Positions 10,804-20,548 of a stretch of DNA of 64,000 bases are shown here, in pieces. A program made the translations under genes and the position numbers. The stretch covers positions 1,612,001 to 1,676,000 of the forward strand of contig CAVRWL010000003.1 in the NCBI GenBank assembly GCA_963724945.1, in the 5' to 3' direction. This stretch comes from Hyphomicrobium_A sp963724945 (GTDB lineage Bacteria; Pseudomonadota; Alphaproteobacteria; Rhizobiales; Hyphomicrobiaceae). Position 1 is the stretch's first letter. The number at the start of each line of letters is the position of its first letter. Below the pieces are notes generated by a model. That model was given only the letters and a program-made list of their open reading frames with translations. It was not told where the DNA came from and ran no database searches.

Positions 10804-11967
10804 TCAAAGATCGATCGTGCGCGAATAGTTGCCGTTATCGTAGACCCGTTGAATGGGACTGAACTCGTACATCGATACACGGTTAGTAAGACGAGATACG
10901 ATCGTCGTTTCGAAAAGCCCCGAACGGCGCCCCAGACGCAATAGCATGGCGACGACCTGCGCCCAAACGCGCTCCACGGGCGTCAGTCGCGTCTTCATGG
11001 CTGGCCAAAACGCCCCGGCCGGCAATCCCAATTGGCGTCCCTGCAGCGCTGCGAAGATTTGTAGCCTGCGGTATCGGCCCCAGGCGACCCCCTGCTTGAG
11101 CTCGTCTCGCGTCGCCCGCGCCACGTGCTCCATCGTCACCACGTAGTTCGTATGATATGCCGATCCGGGCAGCAGCTTGGGCTCGAGCTCGCGATAGAAC
11201 GGGTCTTTGGTCAACTTGGAATTGAGCAAGCTGGCGCCCTGCTCTTCCAGGCCGTTGAAAAGCGTGAAGCCGAACGACGATTTCGAGACACCAGCAATGG
11301 CAGTCGGCCAAGGCACGACAATCGTCGATCTCGACCGCACGAGAGCAACGTTGGCCAAGTAGTAGTCGGGAAATGGCGAACCGAACACGGGCCCGCTGGC
11401 GCGCAGCCGCGACAGGAATCCGCGCGCGAACGCGAACGCCTGCATGTTGAAGGTGAAATTCCGGCGAAAGTGCAAAGAGCCCGTGACCGCGTGCCGAGCG
11501 TCGTCGCGGCTCAATCGAAACGGATCCCGCCGGCCCACGAAGAAGAAGCCATTCTTCAACTCGGTGACGTACCCGAGAGGATCCCAAGGGGCCACGCCCG
11601 GCTGCACGAACTGGTAGATTGCCGAATAGACCACGTCGGGGAAGTCGAAGCTCGCGACGATCTCCTCGAGCTTTTGCAGAGTCTCGGGCACCAAACCGTC
11701 GTCGTCGCCAAGCAGGATGACATAATCGCCGCGCGCAAGATCGATGGCGCGGTTCCAGCTGTCGGTGACGGGCAGAAATTCCTCGGATCGCTCGTAGCGA
11801 ATCCGCGGGTCATCGAGCGAGGCGACGTGGTCGCCTATCGGATCCGTCGATGCATTGTCGAAGATCGCCAGCTCCCACTCGGCGTTCTTCTGACGTCGGA
11901 CCGTCTCGATGGCGTCGCGCAGTAGATGCAAGCGATTGTGCGTAGGGATGACAACAGAGAAGAGCAT
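10804..11967 (-). CDS. Family 2 glycosyltransferase (intact)
   Basis: 387 residues in one frame, one of the few intact genes in the left third. It has the GT2 start FSVVIPTHNRLHLLRDAIE, the donor-binding LAIFDNASTD, and the acidic motif DYVILLGDDDGLVP. Long C-terminal half with mixed helices rather than membrane spans, so it is probably a soluble or peripheral enzyme. The paralogue at 8313-9537 shares the catalytic part and the spacing of later motifs. It lies 240 bases downstream of the epimerase gene, same strand, and 64 bases before the RgpF-like gene, consistent with one polysaccharide operon. Donor and acceptor are not predictable. Confidence 0.88.
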   Translation of the reverse strand: MLFSVVIPTHNRLHLLRDAIETVRRQKNAEWELAIFDNASTDPIGDHVASLDDPRIRYERSEEFLPVTDSWNRAIDLARGDYVILLGDDDGLVPETLQKLEEIVASFDFPDVVYSAIYQFVQPGVAPWDPLGYVTELKNGFFFVGRRDPFRLSRDDARHAVTGSLHFRRNFTFNMQAFAFARGFLSRLRASGPVFGSPFPDYYLANVALVRSRSTIVVPWPTAIAGVSKSSFGFTLFNGLEEQGASLLNSKLTKDPFYRELEPKLLPGSAYHTNYVVTMEHVARATRDELKQGVAWGRYRRLQIFAALQGRQLGLPAGAFWPAMKTRLTPVERVWAQVVAMLLRLGRRSGLFETTIVSRLTNRVSMYEFSPIQRVYDNGNYSRTIDL

Positions 11968-12206
11968 GACCGACCGTCAGCGAATGAGGTGAGACTTCAA
12001 AGCCACGGGCTTCGATCGAGCGCGTTTCGCTCGCATCCCTGAATTGCCTTATCATTGGGAACGTCGGCTCGCTTGGATCAAATATACGTGGGGTCGCGTT
12101 GAGGTGACACGCGCGGCCGGACATGCGCTGTGGATAAACGCAGACTTGCTCGTCCGTGTGCTCAGGCGGCCGCACGCTCGAGTTGGCGCGGGATTCGCCC
12201 GTCGTC

Positions 12207-13121
12207 TCAGGTAGCAATTCTTTGCTGCCACCAGCGGAAAGCTTGCGTGAGCCCTTCGGTGAGGTCGATACGAGGCGACCAGCCAATGGACCTGAGCTTT
12301 CTGTTGTCCCCAAGTATCAAGGGGGGATCGCCTGCCCGATCCGGCAACGCCGCGAACTTCGCGAGCCCGCCCGCGCCTGCAATAACGCCGATCGTCTCGA
12401 CGATTGCGCGCAACGTAACCGGAAAGCCGCTGCAAACGTTGCACGCTCCTCCAAGCTCGCTCATCAAGAGGGCGGCAACGCCACGTCCCAGATCGCTGAC
12501 ATGCAGGAAATCGCGCAATTGCGTTCCGCTGGAGAACTGCGCCTCTTGCCCGGCCGCGAGCATCCTACAGGCGTAGGGGATGATGCGTTCCGGAGCTCTC
12601 TATGCGGTCCATAGGTGAAGAAAATACGTGCCGTGGCCGCGCTGAATCCGAACTGGTGCGCGGTGCTCATCAGGAGGTTGTGCACGGCGAGCTTGCTGGT
12701 GCCGTAGAGCGAGTGCGGCCGCTCGGGCGTGATGCCTTCTGAGAAGAAGCCGTGAGCCCAATCGTATTCCGCGCAGGTGCCGACCATGACAAAGCGTTGG
12801 CCGGTGCCGGCGAAGGCATGGATCAATTCCGTTGAAGCCCCCACCCAACGCAGATTGTCCGCGCTTGTCCAATACTTTCCATGGGTCGTGTCCCAAGCGC
12901 AATGCAGCACGTGGGTCGGTTGCAGTTCGCTGATGAGCCGGGACGCAGCCCCGGGAGCCAACAGATCGATGGTGTGCCAAGTCACTGAGCGCTCGGAGGG
13001 CTCGGGGAACTCACGCGATCCGGACGTCGTAGGCGTCCGCTTCGGCGCCGGCTTCGAGGAGGGGTGCGAGCACATTCCTCCCCACGAAGCCGCGTGCCCC
13101 CGTTATCAGGATCTTGGTCAT
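12207..13121 (-). CDS. NAD(P)-dependent epimerase/dehydratase, last step of the CDP-sugar module (frameshifted)
   Basis: Extended short-chain dehydrogenase: ILITGARGFVGRNVLAPL is the Rossmann cofactor motif at the N-terminus, with catalytic YGTSK around residue 150 (HSLYGTSKLAVHNLL) and a conserved TYGP. Frame changes near 13010 and 12570 are required; the C-terminus contains LRDFLHVSDLGRGVAALL, the usual substrate-site motif. Start ATG at 13121 lies 13 bases after the 3,5-epimerase stop, so the genes are probably cotranscribed. Coming after dehydratase, C-methyltransferase and epimerase, it most likely reduces the 4-keto group of the CDP-6-deoxyhexose, but 4-epimerisation is possible. Confidence 0.82.
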
Positions 13122-13134
13122 GAAGGAGGGGTGC

Positions 13135-13699
13135 CTATCTGGTTTCCGGCGGCGCGAGCAACGAGTGGTCAAAGCTCTTGAGAAGCGGCAGCGCCAGGTC
13201 ACGCGGCGATTGATTGACGGGCGGCAGCGGCCACGCGACGGCGATGTCGGGATCATCCCAGCGGACGCCCGCCGACCTCTCCGGCTCATAGAATTGAGCG
13301 ATCGTGTAGGCGACAAGGCAATCATCCGTCAGCGTCTGGAATCCATCAGCAAGACCTTCTGACCAAAGCTGAAGATGGTTGGTTTCGCTGACTCCGCGCC
13401 GTGCCACCTGCCGAAGGTCTGGGCGAGGACGGCCGCAGGTCGACCATGACATCGAATATTGCGCCGCGCAGGCAGCTTACGAGCTTGTCCTCCATGGCCG
13501 GATGCGATTGAAAATGCAGCCCGCGCAGCGTTCCCTTCTCGGCATTGTAGGACAAACTCATCTGTGCCACCGACGCATTGAGGCCGTGCTCGGCGAACTC
13601 CCGCGCGCAGAAGCTGCGCATGAAGAAGCCACGATCATCGCCGCGAGGCGTCGGCTCGACGAGCAGGCAGCCCTGCAATGGTGTCGCGTGGAACAACAT
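13135..13699 (-). CDS. rfbC: dTDP-4-dehydrorhamnose 3,5-epimerase family protein (frameshifted)
   Basis: Cupin-fold NDP-4-keto-6-deoxyhexose 3,5-epimerase (RmlC/RfbC family). The N-terminus has DDRGFFMRSFCAREFAEHG and QMSLSYNAEKGTLRGLHFQ, containing the catalytic His of the RGLHFQ motif, and KLVSCLRGAIFDVMVDLR. After two small frame changes around 13420-13380 it continues as SETNHLQLWSEGLADGFQTL and LVAYTIAQFYEPE, then WDDPDIAVAWPL, all family hallmarks. It sits 19 bases after the C-methyltransferase and 13 before the reductase. Because the neighbours are CDP-glucose enzymes, the substrate is more likely a CDP-linked C-methylated sugar than dTDP-rhamnose precursor. Confidence 0.85.
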
Positions 13700-13718
13700 G
13701 GGTTCTTTTCTTCGACCC

Positions 13719-14957
13719 TTATGGGATGATTTCCGCCGTCGGGATTGGCACTATAAAATCGGCCTCCCCACGCACGTATTTGCTGCATCTGCTCGATGAT
13801 CTCCGATTTAAATCCACGGCAGGATGAGGACGTAGTCCGGCTTCAGCGTATCGATCGCCTCCGGAGGCCGGATCGGCAGTCGGGTGCCGGGCAGGAAGAG
13901 GCCTTGCTTGTGGGGCGAGCGGTCGACGGTGAATTCCAAAAAGTCCACGCCCATTCCGCAGTAGTTGAGCAGCGTGTTGCCTTTGGCGGGCGCGCCGTAG
14001 CCGACGATCGTCTTCCCTTCGCGCTTCAGGCCGATGAGCAGCGTCAGCAGATCGCGCTTCGTTGCGCGCACCTGCTCTGCGTAGTTGGCGTAGATGGCGT
14101 CGCAGTCCGGCCCGCTCGGCCTCCAGGCCGCGCACCAATTTGAGCCCTTGCTCGGGCGATGCTTGCCATTGCCGTGGCAGACGTACAGACGGATCGAGCC
14201 GCGGTGGGTCGGGAGCTGGCCGACGTCGAACACGCGCAGGCCGACGGACGCCAGGATGCGCTCTGCCGAAAGAGCGACAGATAGGAGAAGTGCTCGTGAT
14301 AAATGGTGTCGAACTGGTTTGCCGGATCAGGTTAGCAAGTGCGGAAACTCAAAGGTGGCGACACCGTGGGGCTTCAGAAGGTTGTGAAGCCGGCAACGAA
14401 ATCGTTGATATCGGGAACGTGAGCCAGCACGTTGTTGGCGGCGATGAGATCGGCGGCCTTGCCACGTGCGGCGAGATCCTCTGCCGTCTGCCGTCCAAGA
14501 AACGTACCTCGGTCGGGATGCCTTTCTCTTTCATTGCGGCCTCGGCGACGGACGCAGAGGGCTCGATGCCCAGGACCGGAATGCCCTTGGCCTTGAAGTA
14601 TTGCGCAGATACCCGTCATTGCTGGCGGGCTCGACGACGTGCGAGGACGCATCGAGGCCAAATCGGGACGTCATGGCATCGGCATAGGCGCGGCAGTGCT
14701 CGAGCCAGCTCGTCGAAATCGATGAGAAATATGCGTAGTTCTGCTGGAACAGGTCGGACGATTTGAAGTAGTCCTGCAGCTGGATAGGCGGCAAGTGCCG
14801 CAGACGTAAGCCTTCAGCGGGTAGTACGCCTCGGGCCCGTTTCGCTGCTCGGGGTAAATATACTCGTTGGAAATCGGAGTCCGCCGAGATCTGCAAATTG
14901 CGTGTGCAGCGGCGCTGCGCAGTGGCGGCATGTCAGCCCGTCAGCTGCTTCCGCCAT
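13719..14957 (-). CDS. NDP-hexose C-methyltransferase, zinc-binding (TylC3/NovU-like; frameshifted)
   Basis: A three-domain sugar C-methyltransferase. The N-terminal zinc-binding domain has CRHC and VCGTC; the SAM domain has SSHVVEPASNDGYL, AADLIAANNVLAHVPDIND and a YHEHFSYLSL segment; the C-terminal domain has KTIVGYGAPAKGNTLLNYCG and LFLPGTRLPI. This architecture (zinc-binding, SAM domain, C-methyltransferase C-terminal domain) is known for enzymes that methylate carbon 3 of NDP-4-keto-6-deoxyhexoses. ATG at 14957 shares its A with the rfbG stop codon, showing tight coupling. At least five frame changes occur (near 14800, 14600, 14480, 14320, 14230); the end at 13719 is in the frame ending FIVPIPTAEIIP. 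Confidence 0.85.
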
Positions 14958-16066
14958 CAGTGCAGTCTCCGTTGAATGAGATCTTCGTAGGCGCTTATCT
15001 GCATCCGCATCAGGTCCTGGGCCGGCTCGTCGTTGAGGTAGCCGCGATACCAGTTTGCCGTCCCCCCGAAGGTCTCGTCCGGCTCCAGCACGGGGAGCCA
15101 GCCGAGCGCGGATTTCGACTTCGAGGAATCAAGCCGCAAGTAGCGCGCCTCGTGCAAGTTGGACCCCTTGGTCTGGTCGTCAGTTGCGGCCTTCCCCAGC
15201 AGTCGAGCATGCGATTGACGAGGGCGGCGACGGGGATCTCGTGGTTCGTCTCAGGTCCGAAATTCCAGGCGCCGCTGAAGGCTGCCGTCTCGCTGATCCC
15301 TTTCCTGGCGTCCGACCGTCAGGCGCAGCGCGAGGACGAGATAGCCGAAACAGAGCTCCAGGACGTGCTGCCAGGGGCGCGTTGCGTCCGGATTGCGGAT
15401 CTCCAACGGCCGGTTGGCACGAATGGCGCGCACAATGTCGGGGACGATGCGATCTTCGGACCAGTCCCGCCCCCGACCACGTTTCCCCCGCGTGCCGTCG
15501 CGATTTGATAAGGCCGGTCGCTGGGAAGCAGCGCGGTCGCATAGGCCTTGGCGGCCATCTCTGCGGCTGCCTTGCTGGCACTAGATGGATCGATTCGCCC
15601 AAGGGATCCGTCTCGCGGTAGGGCCAGCACCACTCGTTGTTGGCGTAGACCTTGTCGGTCGTCACGCAAACGACTGCTGCGACAGAGGGCGCGGCGCGCG
15701 CCGCCTCGAGGACGTTCACCGTCCCCATCACATTGGTTGCGAAGGTGACGAGCGGTTCCCTGTAGGCGCGCCGAACCAACGGTTGTGCGGCCAAATGAAA
15801 TATGATTGCGGGCTGAGAGGAGGCGACGATCTGCGCGACGCCGGCCGCGTCACGAATATCTTGGATATGACTGGCAACGCACAGCTCCTGCACGTTGCCA
15901 CGATCGAAGATATTGTCGTCTCCCTGATCGGGTCGAGCGCGAGACCGGTCACGCGCGCACCTAATCCCGCCAGCCATGCCACGAGCCAACTGCCTTTAAA
16001 TCCAGTATGGCCCGTTACCAGCACCGACTTGCCGGAGAGCAGCTGTCTTAGGTCTGCAAGGATCAA
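14957..16066 (-). CDS. rfbG: CDP-glucose 4,6-dehydratase (frameshifted)
   Basis: Converts CDP-glucose to CDP-4-keto-6-deoxyglucose. Recognised from SVLVTGHTGFKGSWLVAWL (NAD-binding), PAIIFHLAAQPLVRRAYREP, TNVMGTVNVLEAAR, VCVTTDKVYANNEWCWPYRE, the EIRNPDATRPWQHVLE segment and the C-terminal LDSSKSKSALGWLPVL. These are diagnostic of RfbG rather than dTDP- or GDP-dehydratases. Frame changes near 15930, 15560, 15420, 15260 and 15180 interrupt it. I chose TTG at 16066, which overlaps the rfbF stop by four bases and leads directly into ILADLRQLLSGKSV. Product feeds the C-methyltransferase and epimerase that follow. Confidence 0.88.
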
Positions 16067-16872
16067 GGGGTCGCGGCCTTTTGCTCGGTAGCGTCGCCGT
16101 CCCAAAGCTTCCAGGGGGCCTGCCCGAACTCCAGAGGTCTTCGAGGTGACGCTTGTCGCGCAGCGTATCCATTGGATGCCAAAATCCCTCATGCCGAAAT
16201 GCGGTCAGCTGTCCGTCTCTGACCAGCCCGTCCATCGGCGCCTGCTCCCAGACCGTCGCATCGCCATCGACGTAATCGAACACTTTGGGCGACAGCACGA
16301 AGAAGCCCCCGTTGATCCACCCGTCGTCGCCGGCAGGCTTCTCGCGGAACCCCGCAACTGTTCTCCTTGCAGGTTGACTGCCCCGAAGCGCCCGGGAGGC
16401 CTGACGATAGTCACCGTAGCGCTGCGTTGGCTGTCCCGGTGATGCTTGAGCAGAGCATCGATGTCGATGTTGCCCACGCCATCGCCGTAGGTCATGCAAA
16501 AGTGCTCATCTCTCAGGTAAGGCGCGATGCGTTTGACGCCCGCCGGTCATGGTGTCGGCGCCGGTATCCACCAGCGTCACCTTCCATTTTTCGGCTCGTC
16601 GATTGTGCACCGTGGTGGTATTCGTGCTCAAATCGAAGGTGACGTCGGATGTGTGCAAAAAGTAGTTAGAAGTACTCTTTAATCAGATAGCCCTTGTAGC
16701 CAAGACATTATGAACTCGCGAATCCCGAAGTGATAGTAGACTTTCATTATATGCCAGAGGATCGGGCGCCCGCCGATTCGATCAGCGGCTTGGGACGGAG
16801 GTCTGTCTCCTCCGACAGTCGGCTGCCGAGGCCGCCAGCCAACAAAACTGCCTTCGAAATCTCGTCCGACAC
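16063..16872 (-). CDS. rfbF: Glucose-1-phosphate cytidylyltransferase (frameshifted)
   Basis: Activates glucose-1-phosphate with CTP to give CDP-glucose, the first step of the CDP-deoxysugar pathway. Clear family sequence: KAVLLAGGLGSRLSEETDLR with the nucleotide-binding GGLGSRL, then GGRPILWHIMKVYYHFGIRE, VTLVDTGADTMTGG, then AGDDGWINGGFFVLSPKVF and GFWHPMDTLRDKRHLEDLW. GTG at 16872 is preceded by GGAGAG at good spacing. Frame changes occur near 16795, 16725, 16535, 16500 and 16360, and a stop interrupts the YKGY region only because of one of these. The stop overlaps the rfbG start. Confidence 0.87.
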
Positions 16873-16924
16873 ACTGCTCTCCATTCATCCGCGGAGCTGA
16901 ACGCCGATGCAAAATCCCCGCAGC

Positions 16925-17951
16925 TTAGATCAATTGGCGCCCTTGCACGACCACCGCATGCAATCCCTGCGCCCTGCCCGGCCCCGAACTCGGCTTCATG
17001 ATAGGATCGGCCGCGCCTTCTATAGCAGATCGCCGCAACGGCTCGCGCGTCCTGCGACAGGCGTGGCGTGAATGTGCGGCCCCAGGCGGCACGCTCCATG
17101 ATGCGGCGCTCGTGCGCGGGGGCGGCATCATAGGCGCGGGTCTGATTGTCGCTGACGAGCAGACCGGGCTGGCCCGGCGATCGAAACGCGCCGCATTCGT
17201 CCCAATTTTCAGCCCGATAGACGGAGCCGTCGGCGGTGGCGACGACCGGCCGTAGCTCTTTGGAGCCCATGAAGGCGGTGAAGCTCTTTCTTCCGCTTTC
17301 CAGGGCAAATGCATCATACTTCGTTCGCGGCATCTTGGATCGAGCTGCGAATTCCAAGAAAAGGGCTCTGCGCGTGAGGAATGCGTTGGATCGCAAGTGG
17401 GGGTTTGGAAACGGCGGAAACCGCCGCATGGCCATCGCCCATTGAATGGGGTATCGCAGGCAGCCGATGACTGCAGAGAGGCTTGCGCGGGCGAGCCCTC
17501 TCGCCCCGGCGATGTCGACGACGATCGGCGGAATAGATTGAAGCACTGGGGCCAAGGTGCCCCAGGATCCCGTCGCTCCGGCGGCGCCAACTCCGGAATG
17601 CTCAGCGGCGGACTTGAGAATTGCGAGCCAGTGATCGGCTTGAATGCGGCTGTGCGTGTTGAGAAAGCATAGCCAATTGTGGCTGAGGAGATGCGCCGCG
17701 CGCATGTAGGCACCCCAATCGAACCCGTCATCGGGCAACTCGACGAGTGTGCCGGCGTGCGCCTCGACAAGGGAGGCGAGCTCGGTGCGGTCGCGTCCCT
17801 CATCCCATCCTTTGGCCAATACGACGAGGTCATGCTCGAGCCCGGCCGCATGCGCACGATACGAGGCGAGAAAGCTCCGAGCCGAATCTATGCCCCCACC
17901 CACGCCGCGAGCGAGATACACTATCGCGTGGCTTTCCGCCGTGGTCCCCAT
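16925..17951 (-). CDS. RgpF-like glycan biosynthesis protein, paralogue of 9366-10739
   Basis: Starts at ATG 17951, preceded by GGAG eight bases upstream. Reads HAIVYLARGVGGG, then an HDLVVLAKGWDEG segment, FDWGAYMRAAHLLSHNWLCF, FLNTHSR, FPNPHLRSNAFL, FALESGRKSFTAF and SDNQTRAYD. These motifs appear in the same order in the gene at 9.4-10.7 kb, so the locus carries two members of the family, one next to the ABC exporter and one among the glycosyltransferases. The C-terminal 30 residues probably need a frame change near 17030; in that frame the gene ends at 16925. Function inferred as glycan assembly; catalytic residues not identified. Confidence 0.65.
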
Positions 17952-18164
17952 CTTCAAGCTCCGCGCCGTTACGCTCGGATTGCCGTTCTTTACCCGCATC
18001 GCGCAGGGACCGCAAGTTTGGGCGAAAGCGTTGCGCGACAGCAAAATTTGGCGCCAATTGCCGGTATCAGCCGAGCTGGGAGGATAGGGAGACCGGCTCG
18101 GGCGGCGCCACCGACAATGGCATCGTGCTTGCAATTCGGCCTGCGCGTTGACGTCTCTTCTCGG

Positions 18165-18905
18165 CTAGGACTCGCACGCAGCTGCGACGGCGTCCGGATT
18201 GCCATCCATTCGGATCCGCCCGGTTTCGAGCCAAATAAGCCGGTTGCAGGTCGTCCGGAGAAGATCGATCGAATGGCTGGCGATCACCAAAATCCGCGTC
18301 TTGCCCACGAGCTCATTCAAGCGGCGGCTCGCTTTCTTGCTGAAGTGCTCGTCGCCGACCGAGAGCCACTCGTCCATAAGCAGTATTTCCGGCGTCACGG
18401 CTGTTGAAATGGCGAACGCGAGACGCAGTTGCATGCCTGCGGAGTAGGTGCGAACGGGGACGTCGATGAAGTCGCCGAGCTCGGTGAACTCTATAATCTC
18501 GTCGGCTTTTTCCTGGATCTCGGCGCGGCTCATTCCCATGATGGCCCCGCGCAAGGTCAAGTTCTCCCGGCCCGTCGCTTCCGCATCGATGCCGATGGCG
18601 ATGTCGATGAGCGATCCCACCCGCCCTTGCACCCGCAGCGTGCCGCCGACGGGGTAGTAGACGCCGCGCAGCACGCGCAGCAGCGTTGTCTTGCCGGCCC
18701 CGTTGTTGCCGATTAAGCCGACGCGATCGCCGTCCTTGACGCTGAGCGTCAGATCCTCCAGGGCGCGCACGACGATGCGGCCGTCCTCACGCTCACCGAT
18801 GCGTCCGCCGGTTGCGAACTTCATGAGCCGGGTCCGCAAGGATCTGGCGCCCGAGCTATAGATCGGAAAATCTACAGTGACGCGATCAAGGGCGATCGAT
18901 GCCAT
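18165..18905 (-). CDS. wzt: Polysaccharide ABC exporter ATP-binding subunit
   Basis: 246 residues, intact. Drives export of the undecaprenyl-linked polysaccharide with Wzm. Walker A GNNGAGKTT at about 66-74, signature YSAGMQLRLAFA at about 154-165, Walker B EILLMDEWL at about 173-181 and the switch histidine in ASHS at about 211. The N-terminal YSSGARSLRTRL extension is typical of the Wzt/KpsT/TagH group. The protein stops just after the nucleotide-binding domain, so it lacks the C-terminal carbohydrate-binding domain of O9a-type Wzt; recognition of a capping residue is therefore not expected. It follows wzm by 42 bases. Confidence 0.93.
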   Translation of the reverse strand: MASIALDRVTVDFPIYSSGARSLRTRLMKFATGGRIGEREDGRIVVRALEDLTLSVKDGDRVGLIGNNGAGKTTLLRVLRGVYYPVGGTLRVQGRVGSLIDIAIGIDAEATGRENLTLRGAIMGMSRAEIQEKADEIIEFTELGDFIDVPVRTYSAGMQLRLAFAISTAVTPEILLMDEWLSVGDEHFSKKASRRLNELVGKTRILVIASHSIDLLRTTCNRLIWLETGRIRMDGNPDAVAAACES

Positions 18906-18947
18906 AGGTTGTCCCTGCCTTTTCGATCGGATGGCTATCTGAGGTTC

Positions 18948-19847
18948 CTACAGCCAATAGGCGACGCGGCGCTGAAACCGGCCGAATAGAGCGATCGTCA
19001 CCGACCAGCCGACGACGGCGAGCAGCAGGCTTGTGCTCCAGCTGGCCATGCTCGGTATCTCCCCGAGCAGCGGCGCCCGAACGATCTGCAAGAGGTGGTA
19101 CATCGGATTGAGATCCAACAGGAAAAGCGATTGGCGACGGGGGACGAGACCCGGCATCCAAATGATTGGCGTTACGAAGAAGGCGATCTGGACGACGCTT
19201 GCGACAATCTGAGGAAGGTCACGGTAGCGCGTGCACAGAACCGCGAGAAAGAGCGCCATCCAAATCAGGTTCAACGAAACGAGGACAAATCCTGGGATGC
19301 TCAACAGCGCCGTCACCGACAATGGTTTGCCGAGCAAGAGCAGGAGCAGGGGGAATATGATGAGGTTGTGAAGAAGGATCAAAGTCGAGCGCAGATAGAC
19401 GCGAATGACATGGGTGAAAAGCGGCAGCGGTGTCTGCTTGATGATGTGGTCGGCGGCAATGAAGCTGAGCGAGCCTTCGGTAATCATCGACAAAATGAGA
19501 CCCCAGAAGATGAGCCCCAGACAAACGAAGGGAAGAAAATCCGCGATGGAGGTTCTGAAGACGCTGCCAAACACCAGCCCGATGGTGGTGATGTTCACGC
19601 CCATGCTTATCGTCAGCCACAGAGGGCCGATCGTCGAGCGGCGATAGCGCTGCTTGATGTCGTTCCACGCGAGCAGCGTCGCCAGACGGTAACCGATCAA
19701 TCCCCCGCAGATATCGTCGACGGCAATCTTCGCGTGTGGCAAGAGCCCGCGCAGCACGCCCAATTCCGCCCTGAGCCGCGCTTCGACCAGAGGATCGTGC
19801 CGCAGCGGCTCACTGGTCAGCTTCGGACGATGCAGCATCGAATTCAT
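18948..19847 (-). CDS. wzm: Polysaccharide ABC exporter membrane subunit
   Basis: 299 residues, intact ABC-2 type permease. After a 45-residue soluble N-terminus it has LLAWNDIKQRYRRSTIGPLW, the amphipathic interface helix characteristic of Wzm/KpsM/TagG, followed by six membrane helices including VNITTIGLVFGSVF and SVVQIAFFVTPIIW. ATG at 19847 opens MNSMLHRPKL. It is the first gene of the leftward polysaccharide operon, so the promoter should lie in the region just right of 19847. Together with Wzt it forms the inner-membrane exporter. Confidence 0.92.
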   Translation of the reverse strand: MNSMLHRPKLTSEPLRHDPLVEARLRAELGVLRGLLPHAKIAVDDICGGLIGYRLATLLAWNDIKQRYRRSTIGPLWLTISMGVNITTIGLVFGSVFRTSIADFLPFVCLGLIFWGLILSMITEGSLSFIAADHIIKQTPLPLFTHVIRVYLRSTLILLHNLIIFPLLLLLLGKPLSVTALLSIPGFVLVSLNLIWMALFLAVLCTRYRDLPQIVASVVQIAFFVTPIIWMPGLVPRRQSLFLLDLNPMYHLLQIVRAPLLGEIPSMASWSTSLLLAVVGWSVTIALFGRFQRRVAYWL

Positions 19848-20284
19848 TTCCGGATGGCTTCGACCCTAGGCAAATTCAGCACCACTCTCTCAGGCGCTGA
19901 GGGTATTGAGGGTATCATGCAGGCTCGCCGATTGGCGAAACTGTGGCCGCGGAGGCGCGAGTTGCCATTGACGCCGATCGCAGGCCCCAGTCTGCGTTGC
20001 CTGTGCGGTCTACATTTGCTCTCTGTGAACGTCAAGGCCGTGCGGTGTCTCGTCGTCTGTCCCATTGAAGTGAGACACAGCGCCGTCGCGGGATGGGGTT
20101 GCGTGAGATAGGCGCGCCGCCTCGGCTCATGATGGGCGTGCGCCGCAACCTTTCGGCGCAAGCGCGGCCTGAGGGCTTGAGATCATCCGGAGGTGGGCGA
20201 TGCCGCAAGCGGTTAGGCAACGCCCCGGCTCGCCACGTGCGCTTGAATGGCGCTCGGCTCAACCCCGAAGATTCGCGCGCCGCC
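19848..20284. other. Intergenic region upstream of wzm
   Basis: About 440 bases. No protein family or RNA gene recognised. It separates the leftward polysaccharide operon from rightward material beginning with a carbamoyltransferase relic and is the expected site of the wzm promoter; no convincing -35/-10 pair could be picked out. Confidence 0.5.
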
Positions 20285-20548
20285 GACTTGTCAACATGAG
20301 CGTCAATGTGCGCAGGCGAGCCGATCGTGCTGACGCCGGAGGACGCTTTCCGCTGCTTCATGGGGACCGAGCTCGACGGGCTCGCGATCGGCAACCTTTA
20401 CCTGGATAAGGGTGAGCAGGGTCCCGCGCTCAAGCTCGACTACAAGCGTGCCTTCGAGCGCCGCGGCGCCCTCTGCAACACGAGTGCCACTGCGAAATGT
20501 CGGCGCGACCTGAGCCTCGCCTTGGTGCCGACGCGATCCCTTGCTTAG
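20285..20548 (+). pseudogene. Carbamoyltransferase (NodU/CmcH family) C-terminal relic
   Basis: A short coding remnant reading NMSVNVR in one frame and then GEPIVLTPEDAFRCFMGTEL and GLAIGNLYLDKGEQGPALKL in the next. This matches the very C-terminus of NodU/CmcH-type O-carbamoyltransferases, where an N-T-S-F-N-x-R-G-E-P-I-V motif precedes the P-E-D-A-x-R-C-F segment. Only about 60 of roughly 550-600 residues remain, there is no start, and the junction NVR/GEP contains a one- or two-base shift. Such enzymes carbamoylate sugars, so a full copy probably once modified the surface glycan here. The stop is at 20548; the last 25 residues no longer match. Confidence 0.7.
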
